Source of the DNA: Candidatus Gastranaerophilales bacterium
GTDB taxonomy: Bacteria; Cyanobacteriota; Vampirovibrionia; Gastranaerophilales; Gastranaerophilaceae
Length of the DNA: 8,467 nt
Direction of reading: 5' to 3'
Assembly: GCA_944325615.1 (NCBI GenBank)
Contig: CALVAU010000236.1
Coordinates: forward strand, 1 to 8,467
Shown here: positions 1 to 6,933 of the stretch, piece by piece
How positions within the stretch are numbered: the first letter of the stretch is position 1
How the letters are laid out: each line of letters starts with the position of its first letter
Program-made: the position numbers and the translations under genes
Notes under the pieces: model-generated
What the model was told of the DNA's origin: nothing
The model's database searches: none
What the model saw: only the letters and a program-made list of their open reading frames with translations

Positions 1-3000
1 CGTGGTTGCCGATGAAGTTGTATGAACCTAAAACGCCAAGATAAGGCATATATTCAAATAATTGAGCACATTTATCCTTAAATATGCTTTTTAAATTTTT
101 ATTGTGGAAATCAGTACCATTTTGGTCATATTTTTCAAAGTGTTTTCCAAAGAAATTCAGTACAGAAGAGAAAAACTGTGAATAGTTAGGTGTAGAAGTC
201 ATATTAGTTTCACGTAGGAATTTCTTTATAAGTTCATTAGGCATAGTATATTTTGGACTTTCTTTGCCATGACCTTTATCATAAAGAGTTCCTTCATCAG
301 TTATTTCTGCAACTATGTATGAATTTGGGTTTTTGCTATACACGGCATCTGTAAAGTTTCTCCAGAATTTTGTTACAGCAGGCCATACATTATCAATCTT
401 TTCATCTCCGGCTCTTATTGCATCCATATCACCGATATCTTTTGCGGCATCAATTCTCCAATCAAGACCTGCATTTACTCTGTCGGTAATCATTTCTGCT
501 AATCTGAAGCTGTTTGCATTTGTTCCTCTCAATGTTTTATATAAAATATCTGTCAGCTCTTTTTTGTCTTCTTTGCTGATTTTTTTGATTCCTGATTGAA
601 GTTTATTCAGAACTTGAGAGGCTTCATCTTTAGGGCTAGTCGCGTGAATGTTTAATGATTCAAGACCAACTTCTTTTAATTTATTGTAGTCATAAATTAT
701 TTCGCCGGTAGATTCATTAACTTTATAAGTTGTATTAGGTGCTAAAGCCTTAATAAAAGCATGTTTAGTTATTATGTTTGCCAGTTGAGGAATAACATAT
801 TTGCCATATTCTGTAGTGTTGTAAATATTATAAATTTTTGATCCCTCTGGCATCAATTCATTTAAGTTTTTAATGATTTCTGATGCAAAATCCAATAATT
901 CTTTTTGATAAATATTATCCATTTTGGTGTAGGTTGTAATATATTCATCAGCAAGATGAGGATTGTGCTCTAAAAACATATCATATCTGGTTTTATTAAT
1001 TGTTTCTTGAGAGATGCCTCTTTTTGTAATATAAGGGCTTGCTAAGACTGCAGCTAAGCTATCTGCAAATTCTATTGTATCAAGCGGTAAATCCATTAAG
1101 TTACCAAGCAGGTAATCTTTATATTCAAGATTTGATTTGTTATCTCTAAGTTTATATTTATTAGTTAAAACATTTCTGATAACATTTATGTCAATTTCAG
1201 ATTTAAGTTTTTCTGGTAAATTACCGGATTCAATTTGTTTTAGAACCTTGTTAAGAACATTTTTTGGGTTTTGTTCGTCCAAAGGGTTAAATTTAAGTTG
1301 TTGAGCAATATAAAGATTTAGTATATCCTTAGTTTTTTCAGTCCAATATTTAGCAGAAGTAATTGCGTAATCCTGAACTTCATAAGCTTTCGATTCCAAT
1401 AAATTTTGTATTTCTACTTGATCTTTTGGAGGGTAATTTAGTTTAATGTATTCTGTATCTGCATTTGTGAATAGGTAATTTAATTTTGCAATGTCAGTAT
1501 TAGCATCCCAAGTATTGAAATTACCTTCAATTTTTTCTTCAAGAGCGAAGTTCTCGAATTTAGCAACAAAACGTGTTCCTATATAGCTATCCAAAGGAAC
1601 CATACTTCTTAACTTAAGTAAAGTATCTTTTAGTTTATTTTCTTCATCTGGAGTTATTGAGATATTTGAATCTTTTTTTGCAGTTGGAACCAATAAATTA
1701 ACCTTATCTTTATAAGTTAATTTATCGTCTTTATCGTTATCTTCGATTTGATAAAGAGCGTTCATCAATTTTTGAGAAAGTTCTTTAGTTTTTTGAGGGT
1801 TGCTGTTTAAAGGAAATACAATTCCTATTGCATTACTTAGTGTTTTGTATAAATCAACATCTTTTGAGCTTTTTAGCAGTTTGTTGTATTCATTCAATTT
1901 TTCGATATTCTTTTTGTAAGTTTCTGGGTTAATTTCAAAAGAATAAGGTATAACTGTATCTTCATGAGTGTTGATGTCTAAAATATTTTTTGTATTTAGT
2001 ATGTCATAATTTTTAATAAAATATTGGGGATCATTTTTATGAACATCACTTAATAATCTGGTGTCATAGATTTGGAAATAAGTAGGTTTTTTAGGGTCAT
2101 AGTTTTTGTTTTCACTAAACTGAATTTCACCTGTCTTCAAATTTTGCTTGCATATAAACGGAGCATTTACAAGCTTGTGTCTTGCAAATTCTGTATTTTT
2201 CCCGAATACACCCAAAGCCAAAGGTGAATTTTTAAGATTGTGTGCCTTAAACCATTCAAAGTAAGGTGATTTTTCACCCCATTTAAGTACATGCTTGAAG
2301 TGGATACCTTCCAAGCCTTCATTTACATAAGCTCCGTCAGATACAAAGTTTATGCCTTTTTTGAACATTTCTATTTGTAATGAGGTATAGTTATTGATAT
2401 TTCCTAAGCTTTGAGCTATTTGCATACAGTTTTTATTCCAGTATGCGTGTGAAGACAAGCTGTCATCAGTAAATAACGGAGTTGAAATGATTCTTGCGTA
2501 ACCGTCAAATTTGCCGTCTCTAACATCTTTTTCAATGCCGGCAAGATTACCGCCAATTTTGTTTGAGAATGTTTTTGATATATGTAAAAGGTTGTCATAA
2601 TTGTTATTTTTAACAATTTTTCCGCTGTTATCATAAGTCCATAAAGGATTGTAAAAGTCCGGCATTAAAAGTTTCATAGAACCGCCGTTATATGTAATTG
2701 GATTTGCGCCTGTTACAATATTGTATATTTCATGTCCACATTGCGGAGTTCTTGAGTCAATATAATCTCCAGCATCTATTTTGTAAGTTGGTTGTACATT
2801 TGGATCAGAACGGTCAGAACCTTTCGGAACTAAAACATAATGGTATGCAAAAGGCTCTTTATCTCTCAAATCAAAAGCGTCGGATAAGTTAATTTTTTTG
2901 CCTTCCGGAGGTAATTTAAGATACTTATCATCACTTAAATTATTTTCAAGACCTTCAACTACATAATAATTACCGTAATCGTCGGTTTCAACTGAACATA

Positions 3001-3154
3001 CTTCCAAGTAACAATCATATTTCTTAGAGTCATATGGGTAATTGAATTCATATACTCTTTTACCAAGATTATCTTTTTTAGGTGTAAAACCTTGAAAGCT
3101 TGGATTATTGTTCTTTCTTACGTATTTATTCTCTGCATCAAATTTGACTTTCAC
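1..3154 (-). CDS. Giant GH13 (alpha-amylase family) protein, C-terminus beyond the window
   Basis: One open frame of 1051 codons with no stop, leaving the window at its 3' end. GTG at 3154-3152 is the start: AAGGAG lies 5 nt upstream, an in-frame TAA lies just before it, and the nearby ATG (3158-3156) is out of frame. No signal peptide is seen, so it is probably cytosolic. Residues ~25-150 are beta-like and may be a CBM48-type domain (weak). GH13 barrel landmarks follow: GGNLAGI and ISTPLF (~210-235), KGINFVSDGAYVNEG (region I, D273), a domain-B stretch with KWGEKSPYF, WDANTDIAKLN (549-559), YWTEK (~603-607), GLDWRIDAAKD (region II, R900, nucleophile D902), YIVAEI (region III, acid/base E950) and NFIGNH (N1050, H1051; region IV, its Asp cut off). 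It probably hydrolyses or rearranges alpha-glucan such as glycogen; exact specificity cannot be read. Two oddities are an oversized domain B and a ~285-residue, mostly helical-looking insertion before region II. Family call is firm, substrate open. Confidence 0.88.
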   Translation of the reverse strand, partial: MKVKFDAENKYVRKNNNPSFQGFTPKKDNLGKRVYEFNYPYDSKKYDCYLEVCSVETDDYGNYYVVEGLENNLSDDKYLKLPPEGKKINLSDAFDLRDKEPFAYHYVLVPKGSDRSDPNVQPTYKIDAGDYIDSRTPQCGHEIYNIVTGANPITYNGGSMKLLMPDFYNPLWTYDNSGKIVKNNNYDNLLHISKTFSNKIGGNLAGIEKDVRDGKFDGYARIISTPLFTDDSLSSHAYWNKNCMQIAQSLGNINNYTSLQIEMFKKGINFVSDGAYVNEGLEGIHFKHVLKWGEKSPYFEWFKAHNLKNSPLALGVFGKNTEFARHKLVNAPFICKQNLKTGEIQFSENKNYDPKKPTYFQIYDTRLLSDVHKNDPQYFIKNYDILNTKNILDINTHEDTVIPYSFEINPETYKKNIEKLNEYNKLLKSSKDVDLYKTLSNAIGIVFPLNSNPQKTKELSQKLMNALYQIEDNDKDDKLTYKDKVNLLVPTAKKDSNISITPDEENKLKDTLLKLRSMVPLDSYIGTRFVAKFENFALEEKIEGNFNTWDANTDIAKLNYLFTNADTEYIKLNYPPKDQVEIQNLLESKAYEVQDYAITSAKYWTEKTKDILNLYIAQQLKFNPLDEQNPKNVLNKVLKQIESGNLPEKLKSEIDINVIRNVLTNKYKLRDNKSNLEYKDYLLGNLMDLPLDTIEFADSLAAVLASPYITKRGISQETINKTRYDMFLEHNPHLADEYITTYTKMDNIYQKELLDFASEIIKNLNELMPEGSKIYNIYNTTEYGKYVIPQLANIITKHAFIKALAPNTTYKVNESTGEIIYDYNKLKEVGLESLNIHATSPKDEASQVLNKLQSGIKKISKEDKKELTDILYKTLRGTNANSFRLAEMITDRVNAGLDWRIDAAKDIGDMDAIRAGDEKIDNVWPAVTKFWRNFTDAVYSKNPNSYIVAEITDEGTLYDKGHGKESPKYTMPNELIKKFLRETNMTSTPNYSQFFSSVLNFFGKHFEKYDQNGTDFHNKNLKSIFKDKCAQLFEYMPYLGVLGSYNFIGNH

Positions 3155-3159
3155 ACATA

Positions 3160-3165
3160 CTCCTT
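3160..3165 (-). promoter_or_regulatory. Shine-Dalgarno that fixes the GTG start of the GH13 gene
   Basis: AAGGAG on the minus strand lies 5 nt upstream of the GTG at 3154. An ATG (3158-3156) sits between them, but its frame reaches TGA after six codons. The GTG frame stays open for more than 1050 codons, so the GTG must be the initiator. Confidence 0.85.
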
Positions 3166-3179
3166 ATTTCTATGAAATA

Positions 3180-3208
3180 TAATTATCGTGAAGATATTTT
3201 TTTGTCAA
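3180..3208 (-). promoter_or_regulatory. Sigma-70-type promoter for the GH13 gene
   Basis: Read on the minus strand, a perfect TTGACA (3208-3203) is followed by a 17-nt spacer and TAATTA (3185-3180). GATAAT at 15-nt spacing (3187-3182) is an alternative -10. Predicted transcription start is near 3173, giving a leader of about 20 nt that contains the Shine-Dalgarno. The -35 lies inside an inverted repeat (separate entry). Confidence 0.65.
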
Positions 3209-3216
3209 AATATCTT
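3191..3216. promoter_or_regulatory. Perfect inverted repeat over the GH13 -35 box, candidate operator
   Basis: AAGATATTTT (3191-3200) and AAAATATCTT (3207-3216) are exact reverse complements of 10 bases, separated by TTTGTC. The right arm and loop overlap the TTGACA of the minus-strand promoter. The stem is almost all A/T, so it is a poor terminator; a dimeric repressor site is more plausible. The ahcY promoter starts about 27 bp away. No regulator gene is adjacent. AT-rich DNA produces such repeats by chance more often than balanced DNA, so confidence is limited. Confidence 0.45.
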
Positions 3217-3242
3217 TCATTATTAAGAAAATTTTACATTTA

Positions 3243-3271
3243 TTTATTATATAGTTTTTGTATCTTATAAT
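3243..3271 (+). promoter_or_regulatory. Probable promoter for ahcY
   Basis: A consensus TATAAT (3266-3271) lies 31 nt upstream of the ahcY ATG. The best -35 at 17-nt spacing is a weak TTTATT (3243-3248). Predicted start near 3278 leaves a leader of about 25 nt, enough for the Shine-Dalgarno but too short for an SAH or SAM riboswitch. Confidence 0.5.
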
Positions 3272-3302
3272 GTCTATTATAGTTCAAAAATAGGAGAAGA
3301 AT

Positions 3303-4571
3303 ATGATAGCAAATGAATTAAAATGTGATATTAAAGATATTACTCTGGCTGAGCAAGGTAAAAGACAAATTGAATGGGCATTTAAAGATATGCCTGTATT
3401 GAGAGAAATTCAAAAAAGATTTGAAAAAGAACTCCCATTTAAAGGGCTAAAACTTTCGGCTTGCGTGCATGTAACAAAGGAAACTGCCGCATTGTGTACA
3501 GTAATGAAAGCTGGTGGAGCTGATGCGATTCTTGTAGCTTCAAATCCTTTGTCAACTCAAGATGATGTAGCGGCAGCACTTGTGAAATATTGGGAAATTC
3601 CAGTATTTGCAATTGCTGGAGAAAGTGTAGATACATATAAATCACATATTAAAATAGCTCTAGAGCATAACCCAGATATCATAATTGATGATGGTTGTGA
3701 TATTGTATCGATGATTCATGCAGAAAGACCAGAACTAGCTTCAAGAATCATAGGATCAACAGAAGAAACAACGACAGGTATTATTAGATTACAGGCTCTT
3801 GAAAAACAAGGTAAATTAAGATTTCCTGCAGTTGGTGTAAATACAAGTTTGACAAAACACCTATACGATAATAGATATGGCACAGGTCAAAGTTCATTGG
3901 ATGGAATTTTAAGAGGTGCAAATATTTTAATAGCAGGGAAAACGGTTGTAATTTCTGGCTATGGCTGGTGCGGAAGAGGATGTGCGCTAAGAGCAAAAGC
4001 TATGGGTGCAAATGTTATAGTTTGCGAAGTTGATCCACTAAAAGCTCTGGAAGCAGCGATGGAAGGTTATAGAGTAATGCCTATTGCAAAAGCAGCAAAA
4101 GAAGGTGATATATTCCTAGCAATTACAGGTGATAAACATGTTGTGGATGTAGAACATATTCTTGAAATGAAAGATGGTGCATTTTTAGCAAATGCAGGTC
4201 ACTTTGACTGGGAAATTAATGTAGGTGATTTGAAAGCTTACACAACGGAAATTAATGAAATTCGTCCAAACTTAGAAGAATACAAACTTAAAAACGGAAA
4301 ATCAGTATATGTATTCGCAAAAGGCAGATTAGTAAACTTAGTATGTGCAGAAGGTCATCCTGCGAGTGTTATGGATATGAGTTTTGCAAACCAGGCTTTA
4401 GGAATTGAATTCTTAGTTAAAAATAAAGGTAAATTGGAAAATAAACTCTACACGCTTCCACATGAAGTTGATGTAAAAATTGCAGAGCTAAAATTGAAAT
4501 CAATGGGTATAGAAATAGATACATTGACACCTGAGCAGGAAGAATATTTGAATAGTTGGAAAATCGACTAA
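3303..4571 (+). CDS. ahcY: S-adenosyl-L-homocysteine hydrolase, archaeal/Thermotoga type
   Basis: NAD-dependent cytosolic enzyme that splits S-adenosylhomocysteine into adenosine and homocysteine, relieving product inhibition of SAM methyltransferases. The 422 residues match the family's short form. Substrate-site residues include H56, T58 and E60 in CVHVTKET and D130 in DDGCD. E155 lies in STEETTTG, K185/D189/N190 in TKHLYDN, H300 in GHFDWE and H352 in GHPASVMD, so the catalytic set is complete. The Rossmann motif is GYGWCGRG (219-226), followed by acidic E242 for the NAD ribose. The C-terminus ends in an EEYLNSWK-type tail and lacks the Lys/Tyr-containing tail that reaches the partner subunit's NAD in classical bacterial and eukaryotic enzymes. 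AGGAG lies 6 nt before the ATG, and a terminator follows 15 nt after the stop, so it is probably a single-gene transcript. Identity is secure; S-inosylhomocysteine preference, known for an archaeal relative, is possible. Confidence 0.95.
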   Translation: MIANELKCDIKDITLAEQGKRQIEWAFKDMPVLREIQKRFEKELPFKGLKLSACVHVTKETAALCTVMKAGGADAILVASNPLSTQDDVAAALVKYWEIPVFAIAGESVDTYKSHIKIALEHNPDIIIDDGCDIVSMIHAERPELASRIIGSTEETTTGIIRLQALEKQGKLRFPAVGVNTSLTKHLYDNRYGTGQSSLDGILRGANILIAGKTVVISGYGWCGRGCALRAKAMGANVIVCEVDPLKALEAAMEGYRVMPIAKAAKEGDIFLAITGDKHVVDVEHILEMKDGAFLANAGHFDWEINVGDLKAYTTEINEIRPNLEEYKLKNGKSVYVFAKGRLVNLVCAEGHPASVMDMSFANQALGIEFLVKNKGKLENKLYTLPHEVDVKIAELKLKSMGIEIDTLTPEQEEYLNSWKID

Positions 4572-4585
4572 TATTGTAAGGATAT

Positions 4586-4617
4586 AAAAAGGCGCCGATA
4601 TTATCGGCGCCTTTTTT
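4586..4617. terminator. Bidirectional intrinsic terminator shared by ahcY and the TerC-like gene
   Basis: GGCGCCGAT (4591-4599) pairs with ATCGGCGCC (4603-4611) around an ATT loop. A5 on the left (4586-4590) and T6 on the right (4612-4617) give a U tract in both directions. It lies in the 66-bp gap between converging genes, 15 nt after the ahcY stop and about 20 nt after the minus-strand gene's stop, so it can end both transcripts. It is strikingly GC-rich for the surrounding DNA. Confidence 0.93.
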
Positions 4618-4637
4618 AATTTCAACATTTTAACAGA

Positions 4638-5723
4638 TTAACATTGTGAATCTTGATTATTGCTTTCTTCACCTTCTGCGATGCATCTTTCTAGTTTTTT
4701 GTTGTGCAAAATTGATGAAATGAATGCTGATACAATGAATAATAAACCGATTAGACCTGTAATAACTTCAGGAACTTCTCTTATAGCCGAGATAAGCATC
4801 AAAATTGATAAAGCTCCAATCGCCCAATGGGCACCTGCTTCAAGATAAATAAATTTTGCAAGAGTTTTCTTTTCAACAAGCATAATTGTTAAAGATCTTA
4901 CAAACATTGCACCTATCGCAAGACCGATTGAAATAATGATGATATCTTTGCTTAATGCAAAAGCTCCTAATACACCATCAAGTGAGAATGAAGCATCGAT
5001 AAGTTCAAGATAAATAAAAGCTATAAGTCCGCCGCATTTAACGTTATCAGCAGCACACTTTGCAAGTCGCATTTCCTCGTGTCTTTCAAGATAGTGAGTA
5101 ACACCATCAATTATTAAGTAAATCACAACGCCGGCGATACCCGCTAAAAGTGAGTAATGATTTTGACTTCCGTGAATGAAATGCTGCGTAATCATTAATG
5201 AAATAAGAGTTATAACAATTTCAATTCCCTTGAAATGATCAAGATGAGAAAGTGCTGCTTCTATTTTTTTAAGCCAATGCACTTCTTTTTCGTGATTGAA
5301 GAAGTAATTTAAAAACAGCATCATCAAGAATGTTCCGCCAAAAGTAACAATAGGCGCGTGCGTTTCGTGTAGGTAATGTGCATATTGCTCAGAATCTGTC
5401 ATTGCAATTTTTGCAACATCATACATTCCTATCTTGGCAAAAACAGAAACTACCAAAATCGGGAATAAAAATCTCATTCCGAATACAGCAATTAAAATAC
5501 CCCAAGTTAGAAATCTATGACGCCATTTATGTGACATTTTTTCTAACTTCATTGCGTTTACAACTGCGTTGTCAAAAGATAAACTTACTTCTAAAACACT
5601 TAAAACTATTGCAATAAAAACACAAGTCCAGCCTGTGCCCGGTGCAACATGGTTTCCCCAAAAATAAGCACCTAAAAGTCCGGCAATAGTTACAATGTAA
5701 GATCCAATAAAATATTCTAACAT
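4638..5723 (-). CDS. DUF475 / TerC-like integral membrane protein
   Basis: A 361-residue polytopic membrane protein with about eight to nine hydrophobic segments (roughly 5-22, 32-50, 72-96, 125-142, 165-182, 190-208, 232-256, 260-282, 300-340). It carries the two family signatures: EVSLSFDNAVVN (45-56) and ELIDASFSLDG (240-250) followed by LGAFAL. Their acidic residues (E45, D51, E240, D243, D249) sit in or at membrane segments, consistent with metal binding. TerC relatives are linked to tellurite resistance or to manganese export that loads secreted proteins; for DUF475 members the role is not established, so metal handling is inference. Loops are His-rich (HYLHETH, HEKEVH, HFIHGSQNH), and the charged tail after ~340 ends in Cys. 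The start is supported by GGAG 7 nt upstream and a strong promoter. It converges on ahcY with no partner gene. No yybP-ykoY riboswitch fits the short leader. Confidence 0.87.
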   Translation of the reverse strand: MLEYFIGSYIVTIAGLLGAYFWGNHVAPGTGWTCVFIAIVLSVLEVSLSFDNAVVNAMKLEKMSHKWRHRFLTWGILIAVFGMRFLFPILVVSVFAKIGMYDVAKIAMTDSEQYAHYLHETHAPIVTFGGTFLMMLFLNYFFNHEKEVHWLKKIEAALSHLDHFKGIEIVITLISLMITQHFIHGSQNHYSLLAGIAGVVIYLIIDGVTHYLERHEEMRLAKCAADNVKCGGLIAFIYLELIDASFSLDGVLGAFALSKDIIIISIGLAIGAMFVRSLTIMLVEKKTLAKFIYLEAGAHWAIGALSILMLISAIREVPEVITGLIGLLFIVSAFISSILHNKKLERCIAEGEESNNQDSQC

Positions 5724-5752
5724 TTTCTTTCTCCACTTCTTTACTTTAATTG

Positions 5753-5781
5753 ATATTATTTTAAAATTTCGAAAGTGTCAA
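5753..5781 (-). promoter_or_regulatory. Strong sigma-70-type promoter for the TerC-like gene
   Basis: On the minus strand, a perfect TTGACA (5781-5776) is followed by exactly 17 nt and TAATAT (5758-5753). Predicted start near 5746 gives a leader of about 23 nt that holds GGAG (5734-5731). An AT-rich inverted repeat (TTAAAATT 5761-5768 / AATTTTAA 5780-5787) lies in and beside the spacer and may be chance. Confidence 0.75.
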
Positions 5782-5816
5782 TTTTAAAAACTTTATTTCA
5801 TCCGTATATACTACAT

Positions 5817-5844
5817 TTGAAAAATAAAATGTTCTTGTTATACT
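5817..5844 (+). promoter_or_regulatory. Promoter for the prfA-ylxR-infB operon
   Basis: TTGAAA (5817-5822), a 16-nt spacer and TATACT (5839-5844). The prfA ATG begins only 7 nt after the -10, where transcription would be expected to start, so the mRNA is predicted to be leaderless. No Shine-Dalgarno is visible before the ATG, which fits. Confidence 0.65.
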
Positions 5845-5850
5845 AAAGCT

Positions 5851-6933
5851 ATGAAAGATATGTTAGATAAAATTCTTCAAATAGAAAAGAAGTATAACGA
5901 ACTCGGCGTTACACTATCAGACCCTGCCGTAATCCAAGATTATAACAGGTTTAGAGACCTTTCCAAACAAAGAAAATCAATGGAAGAAACCGTTGAATTA
6001 TACTATGCTTGGAAAAAGGCTGTTGATGCTATTGAAGAAGCAAAGGAATTAATAAAATCCGAGCACGATGAAGAAATGAAATCATTTCTTAAAGCCGAAA
6101 TGGAAGAAAACGAGGCAAAGTTGCCTGAGTATGAAGAACGTATGAAAATACTTCTACTTCCTCGAGATCCGATGGATGATAAAGATATTATGCTTGAAAT
6201 CAGAGGCGGAGCAGGCGGTGATGAGGCGAATATTTTTGCAGGAGATCTTGCAAGAATGTATATGCGTTATGCCGATAAAAAAGGCTGGCAGACTCAAATA
6301 TTGTCAAAAACAGAATGCGAAGCTGGCGGTGTATCAGAAATTATAATTTCAATAAAAGGCGATGCTGTATATTCTCAATTGAAGTATGAATCTGGTGTAC
6401 ACAGAGTGCAAAGGGTTCCTGCAACAGAATCCCAAGGCAGAGTTCATACCTCAACAGCAACCGTTGCTGTAATGCCAGAAGTCGATGATGTTGAAGTTGA
6501 ATTGAATATGAATGACATCGAAATTACAACAGCACGTTCAGGCGGAGCAGGCGGACAAAACGTAAACAAAGTAGAAACTGCAGCTCGTGTATTCCACAAA
6601 CCGACAGGAATAATGATTTTCTGTACAGAAGAACGTTCACAATTGCAAAATAAAGAACGTGCCTTGCAGATTTTAAAAGCAAAACTTTATGATATGGAAG
6701 TTCAAAAGCAAATGAAGGAAATTACAGACCTGCGTCGTTCACAAGTCGGTACAGGCGATAGAAGTGAACGTATTAGGACATACAATTTCCCTCAAGGTCG
6801 ATTAACTGATCATAGATTAAATCATAACTTGAATGTCTGGACGGTTATTGATGGCGAGCTTGATGAATTGATAAAACTTTTGATGGAATATGACCAAAAG
6901 TTGAAATTGGAAAAACTGGCAGAGGTGAATTAG
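5851..6933 (+). CDS. prfA: Peptide chain release factor 1
   Basis: RF1 reads UAA and UAG in the ribosomal A site and triggers release of the finished peptide. The 360 residues equal the usual RF1 length. The N-terminal helical domain (~1-100) is rich in Glu and Lys. The decoding domain has P190-A191-T192 in RVPATES, the RF1 form of the codon-reading tripeptide (RF2 has SPF). The catalytic loop has G234-G235-Q236 in SGGAGGQNVNK, whose Gln is normally methylated by PrmC (not in this window). The C-terminal part has the RSERIRTYNFPQGRLTDHR-type block (~304-322). ATG at 5851 gives the family-length N-terminus but has no Shine-Dalgarno; a second ATG at 5860 is possible. It heads an operon: its TAG overlaps the next gene's GTG by one base. 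Identity is secure, and the start fairly so. Confidence 0.96.
   Translation: MKDMLDKILQIEKKYNELGVTLSDPAVIQDYNRFRDLSKQRKSMEETVELYYAWKKAVDAIEEAKELIKSEHDEEMKSFLKAEMEENEAKLPEYEERMKILLLPRDPMDDKDIMLEIRGGAGGDEANIFAGDLARMYMRYADKKGWQTQILSKTECEAGGVSEIIISIKGDAVYSQLKYESGVHRVQRVPATESQGRVHTSTATVAVMPEVDDVEVELNMNDIEITTARSGGAGGQNVNKVETAARVFHKPTGIMIFCTEERSQLQNKERALQILKAKLYDMEVQKQMKEITDLRRSQVGTGDRSERIRTYNFPQGRLTDHRLNHNLNVWTVIDGELDELIKLLMEYDQKLKLEKLAEVN

Noticed and set aside
2416..2892. Short open frames within the GH13 gene (minus 2416-2634, plus 2698-2892, also plus 315-599)
   Set aside because: All lie inside the long minus-strand GH13 frame in other frames or on the other strand, lack ribosome sites, and translate to low-quality sequence.
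3272..3302. Possible SAH or SAM riboswitch ahead of ahcY
   Set aside because: The predicted leader is about 25 nt, AT-rich and without stable pairing.
5761..5787. AT-rich inverted repeat in the terC-prfA spacer as an operator
   Set aside because: The arms are 8 bases of only A/T, and TTTTAAAA-type runs are expected by chance in such DNA; noted only with the promoter.
5829..5846. Five-codon ATG frame just before prfA, possibly a leader peptide
   Set aside because: It overlaps the promoter -10, so it would not be transcribed from that promoter, and it has no ribosome site.
5735..5850. Possible manganese (yybP-ykoY) riboswitch ahead of the TerC-like gene
   Set aside because: The clear promoter leaves a leader of only about 23 nt, far too short, and the conserved riboswitch helices are not visible.
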